From assembly GCF_029633865.1 (NCBI RefSeq), contig NC_079223.1, positions 6,324,683 to 6,388,682 of the forward strand: a stretch of 64,000 nt of DNA. The letters run 5' to 3'. Positions 27,201-38,688 of the stretch are shown here, in pieces. The stretch comes from Lampris incognitus. Lineage: Eukaryota; Chordata; Actinopteri; Lampriformes; Lampridae. Position 1 is the stretch's first letter. Every line of letters starts with the position of its first letter. The position numbers and the translations under genes were made by a program. The notes beneath the pieces were generated by a model that was not told the DNA's origin, ran no database searches, and worked only from the letters and a program-made list of their open reading frames with translations.

Positions 27201-30200
27201 AGACTTCATGCTGCCTGCATTTGTTTAGGTATAAAAATATAGAAAAGGCTTAAGCTATACCTTGTAATTGCAATGTCCAGGGGTTCAACTCCCAACTTGG
27301 ACCCATGTCATGTCACACTGATATATTTCTTTGCAACACAACCAAGTTTCCTGCCTCTCCCAACTGTTAAATGTGTCAAAACTGAGCAAAAAAAAAAAAA
27401 TCAAGGCACAAAAATAAATAAATGCATTATTTTTTTGCATTTATTTAATACTGCATCTACATAGAGGTTGTCTATTAGGTCAATAAAGGTTGGGAAGAAA
27501 ATGGAACAAGAATGGACTTCTGACAAAACCCTCTTACAGAAACTTACATGGCCTATGCTCTAGTTTGCGATCAAAATACTTTTGATTGCATGCACCATGG
27601 GAGGAATTTCAACCATTCTGCACTTATTAATAGAAGATGGTTAGCATTACAATGCATTGTATTTATTTAAAGCTGCCATGTGGAGTTTTTCACTGATATC
27701 AAGCTCAGTTTAATACATAAGCCTCTATAGGATCGACATTACCAAATCAGACCGTCAACCAGAGGATTAAATATTGCTATGATTCTAAATGCTTGTATCT
27801 GACAAAAAAAATTTGATTTACGGTACACAGACGGGCGACATTGCCACATTTAGAGATAAATCACTTCATTGCTGTATATCTTACATCAGCCGTTTTTCCA
27901 AATTACTGCTAATTCTTTCACTCTTCAAAATAAATGCAAAAGCTGCCAGAGGGTGAATGTAGATTCTAATGTGAAAAGAAGTCGTTCTTCCATGAAAAAG
28001 TATTGCTTCTGTATACAGAGGCTCCCTAAGTCAAAAATCCAAAGCACCTCATAGCAGCTCTAAGTAATTGGCTACTCCAGATATCCTTTGTGTTGCTATA
28101 TGAGGATTCTGCCAATAAATAGCTTCTCTTTTTATTAGATCCCTGATGAGTGCCGTACAGTGGCAAAACGACTCATGGTTGCTGGGAGCCCCTTCCCCAA
28201 GGATCCTGTACCCTCTGAAGAGGAAGTAACTGACGGCCTAAGGAGGCAGGAGCTCAAGAACTCTGATTCTGTTGAGTAGGTTCACATCAATGTCACAGCC
28301 AAGACTTTTCCATCAGCTTCAGTCATGCTATTTTCCTTTCTTGGTCAGTCATTGATACAGGAGAACACAGCAGCTCCCGCATGTGTAAAACAGATTCTGT
28401 CTTATTGGCTGTCTGATGTACTTTGAAAAGGAATCAACTCTGTGCATAACTGTAGTCCACTGACTCCCGGTTTCCACTGCAGCGGTCCTACCAGTTTCCT
28501 GTTTGTTGGCGTGTGCTATTGACAATGGCGTATTTTTCACGGCGCCTGCAAGATTTACCATGGATAAATGTCAACGATATGCACAGAACTGTCGACAAAC
28601 TTTCACCTGCACCTACCAGCAAACGGGTGAAAAGTTTCAAGTTGTACATACCAAGTTACATCCACAATTCCATCTGCCCGCTCATCCTCATAATTATTGA
28701 CGTAACTTGATATGTACAACTTGAAACTTTTCACCCGTTTGCTGGTAGGTGCAGGTGAAAGTTTGTCGACAGTTCTGTGCAAGTCGTTGACATTTATCCA
28801 TGGTAAATCTTGCAGGCATCGTGAAAAATACGCCATTGTCAATAGCACACGCCAACAAACAGGAAACCGGGAGTCAGTGGACTACAGTTATGCACAGAGT
28901 CGATTGAAAGTGATTGGAGGGAGCCGGTTAAAGTGCATCATAGAGAGGGCATCTGCCCATTCTGATATTAAGCGTGTATCATTTACAATGTGTAATTGAC
29001 TGCTGTTTTACTGTTTTCAGGAAATACAAAAAGCTGGTTGGCGATCTACTCGACTGCCTCAGCAACAGAAACATGTAGGTTCAATTAGTGTCCATTGTGA
29101 CCAGTTTATATGAGTAGTCAGTGTTGTTTGTTAGTCGACACGTTCTTTGTTTGATATTCTAGGCCTTGGAAGTTTGAACATATTTCAATTGGCTTCCTGT
29201 CACTTTTGCTGAGAGACGACCACCAGCTCCCCGCCCCAGCAGTTCTGTTCTTTGTCAAAAGCCTCAACCATGACTCTCTCTTGGTCCGCAAGGTGCCTCC
29301 CTGCAGCAACACTCGCCACACACAATACATGCAGTTACATCGAGCAACTCAAACAGCATATGGATTCATCCCCAGCGTTTACACACACACACGTTGTTTG
29401 AATAGTCCTGGTTTTCCCATTAGGTGGCGATATCAGCTGTGGCTGGAATCATGAAGCAACTGAAGAGACCACATAAAAAAGTGCCAGTTACCCCTCAGGA
29501 GCTTTGTAAGCATTTCAGATTAGTTGGCATGTATTCTTTTTGCCCAGACTAAGAGAAAAAAAAATTCTCACAACTGTCCTTTTCTCTTTGGAAGGTGAGT
29601 TGAAGGAGGAGAGTGGTATGATTGCTGGTGACCGGTCAGACAATCAGTGGCTCCAGTACCACAGCAGCAGCCTTCCACGCACACAAAAGGACTGGGAGCA
29701 CTGTGTGTTTGTGGAAAAGACCCACTGGGGATATTACAGCTGGCCAAGGTGAGACATACAAAAAAAAAAATCTGTCTCTGCACACCAAGATCAAAATTTC
29801 CATTTGACATTTTTACACATTAAAAAATAAATGTGTGGGGGCGCCCCAGGGGCTCGCCTGGTGGCGTGTGTACCACATAAGGCTAAGTAAGTCCTTACCG
29901 CAGCTTCCTGGGTTTGAATCTGGCTGAGCCCTTTGCTGCATGTCATCCCCTCTCCTGCCTTTCCTGTCTCTCTCTACTACCACTAGCCAATAAAGGCAGA
30001 AAATGCCCCAAAAACAATCTTAAATAAATGTGGCCTATCATTGTGGATATTAAGTTTACACACCAACTCTGAAAAAGTCATCCCTCAAAAATATTTCCTG
30101 AACAGTTTAGTTTTTTCACATCTGTCAAATGAATCTCACAGCACATAGAAACGCTCGCTGTGGCATAAAAAGGTGTATGTGTGTCCCTACAATAGAAATA

Positions 30201-33200
30201 CTGCCAGATGCTGTTCACAATCAATTCAACTGCAGTATTCGGCTCCCTTATTTTTAATGTGTTGTTTGAGTCTACTACTACTACTTTCGGTCGCTACAGC
30301 CATTTCCATTTCCATTTCTTCCTGTCCTCTGCATCTTCCTCTGTCACATCCAGAAGTATAATTTGAAGTGACTGGGATAGTTCTGCAGCTCCTATAGCAG
30401 CGTGTGAAATTCTCCCTGTTCTTGACGGCCTCTAAGAATTGGATGTAGCCTACCTAATGGGCTAATAGTTTCTTTTTCTTAATGTTCCGTACAAGCGAGA
30501 GAACTACAAAATCATCCCCGCTGCTTTGTATTGCGACTTTTCACAACAATAATAATTCCAAAAAAAAAATACCACATCCGACTGTGCAAGGATTCTGTGT
30601 GCAACAATTTTTTCTGATGCAAATAAATAAAATCATGAAAAATTTGGACTTGGTGTGCACAGACTTTTATTCTGTCCCACTGTGTTCAATTCTGTCCCGT
30701 CTTGTTTACTGGACAAGTCGGAACAGATTTTATTCATCTAGTTGTTTCTCACGGCAGCTGTCTGGCCTATTAAACTTATTTTGAATCATCTCTCAATGGT
30801 TAGAAAGCTGATGATGTATGCACCACCTGAGGAGCAGCCAAAACAGGACCTGACCAGAGAGGAAATGACTGAGGTTTGTCAACGTAAACATACATCTGCA
30901 CATTCATCAGCTGTCTTTGGTGAAACGAAGTTGTCAGTCGGTTGTGTTTTTGGGTGTTTTCCACATTTTTCATATCCCACCTACAGAGAGAGCAGATCAT
31001 CTATGACCACTTCTCAGACCCAGTCTTCGTCAGCCAGCTCATTGAGTTTCTCTCTTTAGAGGACCGCAAAGGCAAGGACAAGTTCAGTCCCCGCAGATTC
31101 TGTCTGTTCAAGGTGAGAGAAACTAAACTGTTAATAATTACATTTGAACCGGACTACTTTTATCATGGCCTCCTGAGTTTCCAGAAAAAAGTTGGCGGGT
31201 AATTTGCTGTGCATTCCTTTTTGAAATGTGGTAGTGATAGTCACAAGACCTCCTCCAGCAAAATTATGGTCTTTGATGGCTTATAAAGGATGGTAATAAA
31301 ATCATCATTTAAAAAAGTAAACGATGATGACACACACACACACACACAACTCCCACATTTTTCCCCTCTCTTTTTATTCCAGGGACTTTTCCGCAACTAT
31401 AATGATGCCTTTCTGCCTGTGCTGCGGCCACACATGGAGCGACTGGTGTCCGACACTCATGAGAGCAAGCAGCGCTGTGTTGCTGAGATAATCTCAGGCC
31501 TGATCAGAGGCTGTAAACATTGGAGTTACGCCAAGGTATGCATCTGCAAATGTCTTAATTCTGTTTTCTCAGGACAGGCTTCCTGGACTATGCTGCCCTT
31601 GGTAAGAGCCCTGAATTGCCCTCAGAGTTTAAACTTTAAGAAGCCACATAATTTCCTTTATTTGCCTCTTTAAAATTTAAGTGTCTTTCTTGGCATGTGG
31701 GTTTCTGTTTGAAATGTATCCCATCCTAGTAGACAACATTTCATCCTGTTAACACACAGTTGCTACCTTTGACATTTAGCTGTACTCCTTTTTTTAAAGG
31801 TTGAGCATCTTTGGGAGCTGCTGTGTCCACTGCTCCGTACTGCTCTGTCCAACATTACGGTAGAAACTTACGCGGATTGGGGCACCTGCATTGCCACGGC
31901 CTGTGTAAGTTTACCTCTGTTTGCATCTGTCAATCCGTCATTTTATAAGACCATCTGAAAGCTTGTTTCACCCACCGTCTCTTCCTGTTGTTTAAACAGG
32001 AGAGCAGAGATCCACGCAAGCTGCACTGGCTGTTTGAGATGCTAATGGAGTCACCAGTCAATGGAGAGGGAGGCTCCTTTGTTGATGCCTGGTGAGTAGA
32101 ACTGTCTGAGCCATGAACAAGATGTTGATGTGATAGGCTGCGCTGAATGAGGGACTGTCCACACTTAAACGGATATATTCAAACACGCATCTTTTACTCT
32201 GTGCTGGTGGTTGGCCTTTTTGACCATCAGAAATTGAGCTTTTCAAAATTGCTCTCAAGTGGTTAAATTAGAAAACATTGGTCTCGCGTAGCCATGTGGA
32301 CAGCAAAAACGAAGCTTCAGTTTTCGCTACATTAGAATGGGTACACTTTGAGCTTCTCTCTCTTTCTCTTCCTGTCTCTCTTTACTGATTAAGTCTCTTA
32401 GCTTACACTTTTTTACCACCCTCTTTTTCTCCCCAATTGTATCTGGTCAATTACCCCACTCTTCCGAGCCATCCCGATCACTGCTCCACCCCCTCTGCTG
32501 AGCCGGGGAGGGCTGCAGACGACCACATGCCTCCTCCGATACATGTGGAGTCACCAGCTGCTTCTTTTCACCTGACAGTGAGGAATTTCACCAGGGGGAT
32601 GTAGCATGTGGGAGGATCATGCTATCGTCCCCCCCCCTGAACAGGCGCCCCGACCAACCAGAGGAGGCGCTAGTGCAGCAACCAGGACACATACCCACAC
32701 CTGGCTTCCCACCCACAGACACGGCCATTTGTGTCTGTAGGGACACCTGACCAAGCCGGAGGTAACACGGGGATTCGAACCGGCGATCCCCATGTTGGTA
32801 GGCACCAGAATAGACTGCTACGCTACCTGGACACCTTTAGCTTACACTTAGAGCAGCTCATCAGGACAGGACAACAGACATGTCTGGTCGGGGAAGTTCA
32901 TAATGTGATGCCCGCTAAATTTTAATGAATGCATTTTTCCCCTGTATCCCACTTCTTCCATTCCCCCACCCTCCCACAGTCGTCTGTATGTACTGCAGGG
33001 AGGCCTCGCTCAACAGGAGTGGCGCGTCCCAGAGCTCCTCCACAGACTGCTGCAATATCTGGAGCCCAAACTGACACAGGTGTACAAAAACGTGCGCGAA
33101 CGAATTGGCAGGTGAGACAACCCCTTCACCCCAAAAGCTAACACATTTCTTCATCCATTACACGGGTTCTGCTTATAACCATACTTCTTGTATGCAGTAC

Positions 33201-36200
33201 CACATTCATGCTCTGTTTTCTGGCTCTGGCTCGCCATCTCACCAGTGTCCTCACCTACATCTTCATGATTGACGTCAACCTGCCATACACCCAGCCCACC
33301 ACCTCCCCCCGGATCTCTGATTTCACCGAGAGAATTCTATTGCGGTTGAAGCCTCTGACTGAGGGTGACGAGGAGATCCAGAACCACGTGGTGGAGGAGA
33401 ATGAGGTGGGGGAGCAGGATGAGAGGACCCAGGCCATCAAGCTGCTTAAAACAGGTGGGACAGTAGTACAATCCAACACCCAGGACAGATGACACACTCA
33501 TGAAGCTGTAAGGAATCATTGGCGATACTGCAATGTTTTTTTGTGTTTTTAATGGTTTGTCCAAAAAAAAAAACATTGGTTTCCTCCAACATCTGTAGTC
33601 CTCAAGTGGCTGATTTCCAGCGCTGGACGCTCCTTCTCCACTCCTGTCCCAGAGCAGCTGCAGTTGCTCCCCCTGCTCTTCAAGGTGAGAAACTATCATG
33701 CTGGATCCATTCATGGCCCTTGTCTGTCTAGTACCCTCACTGTCATTCCTAACTTAGCTTTCAGTCACTGATATGCATTCAGACCTGCAGGATTAAATCG
33801 GTGTGCAAACACTCATGTCCCCACTTTCTTGAACATACATCTGATTTGATTTATTATTTTTTTTAAACTCTTATTTCCTCCCTTTGCGTCCTTACTTTTC
33901 TCCTGACTGTCTCTGCCTTGCTGGTCTACCTGGCTTTACATTGTTCTCCAGATTGCTCCAGTGGAGAACGATGACAGTTATGATGAGATGAAGAGGGATG
34001 CCAAGACCTGCTTGTCTCTGATGTCCCAGGGACTCCTCTACACAGAGCAGATTCCCATGGTCCTCAGTGCCCTGAAGGAGGTGAGTCATCTGCCTGCCCC
34101 AGCTGTCATTCCCCCACATTTTCCTTTGTCGTGTAAAAAGCTGTCACAATTTTGTAACCTGTGTTCAAAAGCTAAATATTTACTATATGAGACACAGAGA
34201 GAGAGAGGGAGAGAGAGATGGCGGCATGGTGGCCCAGTGGTTAGCACTGTTGCCTCACAGCAAGAAGGTCCTGGGTTCAAACCCCAGGCTGTCCCAGGTC
34301 CTTTCTGTGTCGAGTTTGCATGCTCTCCCCGTGTCTGTGTGGGTTTCCTCCAGGTGCTCCGGTTTCCTCCCACCATCAAAAAGACTTGCATGTTAGGGTT
34401 AATACTCCTGCCTGTGCCCCTGAGCAAGGCAATAGGAAAAAGAACTTGAGGGGTCCCCGGGTGCTACAGCTGCCCACTGCTCCTACACAGTAGGGTAGGA
34501 TAATATATAATAGGGTACAATAGGAGGCTCCTGTACAGTAGGATCCTATACAGTAGGATCAGATAATATACAAGAGGCTCATATACAGTAGGATTCTATA
34601 CAATAGGATATACAACAGGAGAATAAATGCAGGAGAACACATTTCATTGTAACCTGTACAATGACAATATAAAGTGGCTAGCAGGATCGCCTAGGTGTGT
34701 GTGTGTGTGTGTGGGGGGGGGGTCATTTCACTGCAAAATTGTGATACTATGCTATGATAGTTTTAATATCACAGCATTTCCTCTGAATCACAGTGATGAA
34801 GCATGGTTAACAATTATATGGAGAGGTTTGATGAAATGGTTTCTGCATCTCTGAATGTTTGAATCGTTTTAATGTTTACTCGGATCAGCATACTTGTATT
34901 TTAAGGTTTTGTAACACATGGAGCTTAAGATAAGTGCATTTTTCCCCCACATTTGCTTTGGATCATTGCAGTTTTCACATTTTACTGTAAATAAAAGGTT
35001 AATGTCAAATTGCAATATTCATAATATCGTGATATTTAAAAAAAATCACTCTCTGGGCTCTAGAATTTGCTAACAAAACTGCTCCTTCGGGTTAAGAGTA
35101 AAACTTTTTTGTGGAAGAAGTGCTGGAATAGCCAAAAGTCTGCTACTGACTCTGGATGGGGCGATGTGTTGCAGATCGCTGGCAGCAGCTCCTGGCATGC
35201 TCGCTACACAGTGCTGACGTACCTTCAGATAATGGTGTTTTACAACCTGTTCACCTTCATGAGTGACCAGCGGGCAGTTGCCAATGTCCGGGCACTAGTG
35301 ATACAACTACTGGAGGATGAGCAGCTGGAGGTAAGAATGAGCACTCAGTCACCACTCTCCCAGCACATGCACAGACACAATGGTTTACTACACATGTTAA
35401 AATAGACGGATGCAGGGCGTCCGGGTAGCATAGCGGTCTATTCTGTAGCCTACCAACACGGGGAGCGCCGGTTTGAATCCCTGTGTTACCTCCGGCTTGG
35501 TCGGGCGTCACTACACACACAACTGGCCTTGTCTGTGGGTGGGAAGCCGGATGTGAGTATGTGTCCTGGTTGCTGCATTAGCGCCTCCTCTGGCCGGTCG
35601 AACCGCCTGTTCGGGGGGGGGGGACTGGGGGGAATAGCGTGATCCTCCCATGTGCTACGTCCCCCTGGCGAAACTCCTCACTGTCAGGTGAAAAGAAGCG
35701 GCTGGTGACTCCACATGTATGGAAGGAGGCATGTGGTAGTCTGCAGCCCTCCCCGGATCAGCAGAAGGGATGGAGCAGAGACCGGGACGGCTCGGAAGAG
35801 TGGGGTAATTGGCCTAGTACAATTGGGGAGAAAAGGGGGGGGTGGATAGGCGGATGCCACATTAAGGTGTGACCCGCCATCAAAATGTAAAGCAGATAGC
35901 TGAGCCATGCAACCGCTCAGGCACAGCTGTGTAAATAGAAAAGGATTATGGTTGATAATTGGAAATGGATGAGAAATGGTAGATCAGTTATATAATCCCC
36001 ATCTGGCAGATGCACACTTGTTTACGTTAGCAGGCCTTCTCACCATCTTTCAGCTTTTCAACTGTAATGATTCAGCACTCCCCTCTTTCTCACTCTTCAC
36101 ACTCCTCCCCTTTTTGGTCCTCTTGCTGTTGCTATGGATACCAAAGGCTGCAGTAATCTGTTGCTATGGAGAGCGTTCAGATTCAAGGAGGTTGAGGGGG

Positions 36201-38370
36201 AGAAGGGTGGATTAGGGAGAAAGGAGAGGTGGGGGATGGATACAGGTAGCCCTTTTCTTTTTTTTCTTCGTCTCTCGGTCCAGAGACAGCCTGTTGAATG
36301 TGTTTCTCCAGGGTTAAAAAAATAATATGTCCCAGAGAGGCTTTAAGAATTGCATCTGTTGCAGTGATGGGATTAGAACAGATGCTGCAATGCAAAAATC
36401 TAGTCCAGAGAGATCAGGTGCTACGACTACCAGAGTAATCTGCATATAACCTCTTCCCCTTAAACGATTCTCTAAATATCATTTACTCATTTATTTCAAG
36501 TACTCATTTATTTTCATTTTCAGTTTGTTGTGATTTATTTGAAGTTTGTTGTCAACATCGTGTCCAGAACAGCTCCACCAGATCTGTTGGCAGGGGTTGT
36601 GTAGCAAAGCTGGTACTCTTGGCTTGGTAATAATAAAAATCCCTGTGTTACCTCCGGCTTGGTCGGGCGTCCCTACAGACACAATTGGCTGTGTCTGTGG
36701 GTGGGAAGCCAGATGTGGGTATGTGTCCTGGTCGCTGCACTAGCGCCTCCTCTGGTCAGTCGGGGCGCCTTTTTGGGGGGTGGGGACTGGGGGGAATAGC
36801 GTGATCCTCCCATGTGCTACGTCCTCCTGGCAAAACTCCTCACTGGTCAGGTGAAAAGAAGCGGCTGGCGCTGGCGACTCCACATGTATCGGAGGAGGCA
36901 CGTGGTAGTCTGCTGCCCTCCCCGGATCAGCAGAGGAGGTGGGGCAGCCACTGGGACGGCTCGGAAGGGTGGTGTAATTGGCTGGATGAAATTGCATTTC
37001 AGACTGCATTTCACAGCATTTTACCAAGCTTACCCTAACAAATGGTGTGCCTGATAACAAGTAGGCCAGCGTTGCCCGGTTACAATAGTGCGTCATTCTT
37101 CATTATTCACCTACATGAGAGAAACGCCACTGTAGTTGTCCACTCCCCAGTCACACACAACCAGAGAACAGGAAGAGTGGCAGCTCACTCAACGATTCAC
37201 TCAGCCCACAAAGGTGTTGGACGAGACAAATACTAAGGAAGTCGGGGTTTGCATAAGCGGTTTTGTCACAACGCCGCTGTTGCGTGGTCCAGTCTGCATA
37301 CATGTGTAGCCGCTTCATCTGTTTTGAAGTGTATACAACGAAAGTGTGATCCAAACAGTATTTGTCTTTTTGAATATTTGCCAACCTCTTTTCTTGGTCA
37401 TGCATGACCGATGCACCGTCTGCTGTTTAGTGAATACACACCGAATACCTGGCCCATTACTTCCTACCGCCTCTCTGATCATCGTTCATTTTGTAATGAA
37501 GTTCCTCAAATGTCCAGTACACAACCATCAGTGCGAGTGAAGCAATCCCCACGTCTTAAACATGCGTAACTTCCTCATTGCTTGCAGAGTGTGACTTCAT
37601 ATAAATGCCAGCAGGGGTTTGGATAGGTAGTGTTTGAATGTACATAGCTGGGGTAATAAACATGTCTGTGTGATGAAGCGGTGCTGTAATGATAATATAA
37701 TCTTTCTCTAAACCTCCACCCACCCCCTTTGTCCTACACATTAGGTAAGAGAAATGGCTGCCACCACCCTCAGTGGCTTCCTACAGTGCAACTTCCTGTC
37801 CATGGATGCTCCCATGCAGGCGCACTTTGAAGCTCTCTGCAAGACCCGCTTGCCCAAGAAAAGGAAGAGGGAACTGGGCTCTGTTGTGGACACCATCCCC
37901 TCTGCTGGTAAGGACATTTCAACACAGTTCATTTGTAGAGTTGGCTTCGATTGTACCACAAGTAGTCAGTTTTCATTATTTATAGTGCAACATGTGATGG
38001 TGTACACAGATTCACTTCATTTTAATCTCTTGTTTTAACCACATAACGTCCACCCCATCCCCGGTCTGGTGGAACAGACCTGGTCCGACGCCATGCTGGT
38101 GTGCTTGGGTTGAGTGCATGCATTCTGTCCAGCCCATATGATGTCCCCACCTGGATGCCGCAGCTGCTGATGGACCTGAGTGCCCATCTCAATGACACCC
38201 AACCCATTGAAGTACGTTGAATCACCCACTGTGATGGAACATATGTTTAAATGGCCTTTTTCAGAGATTTAGAGAGATTTCAAACTCATTTGGCTTGAAT
38301 GGAAAGAGTACAGCATCGTTTTTGTTAACAATGTGAAAGTGATATATATATATATATCTACATTAATATA

Positions 38371-38413
<43 letters not shown>

Positions 38414-38648
38414 TTAAATATATGAAAGTTGTATATGGTGGCACAGTGGTTAGCACGGTCACCTCACAGCAAGAAGGTCCTTGGTTTGAGCCCGGGGGTA
38501 GTCCAACCTTGGGGGTCGTCCCGGGTCGTCCTCTGTGTGGAGTTTGCGTGTTCTCCCCGTGTCTGTGTGGGTTTCCTCCGGGGGCTCCGGGTTCCTCCCA
38601 CAGTCCAAAGACATGTAGGTCAGGTGACACGGCCGTACTAAATTGTCC

Positions 38649-38688
<40 letters not shown>

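Noticed and set aside
34212-34290. Possible tRNA gene (GTTAGCAC / GGTTCAAACCCC)
   Set aside because: Part of family-2 SINE-like copies also found at 38417 and 53820; not a free-standing tRNA.
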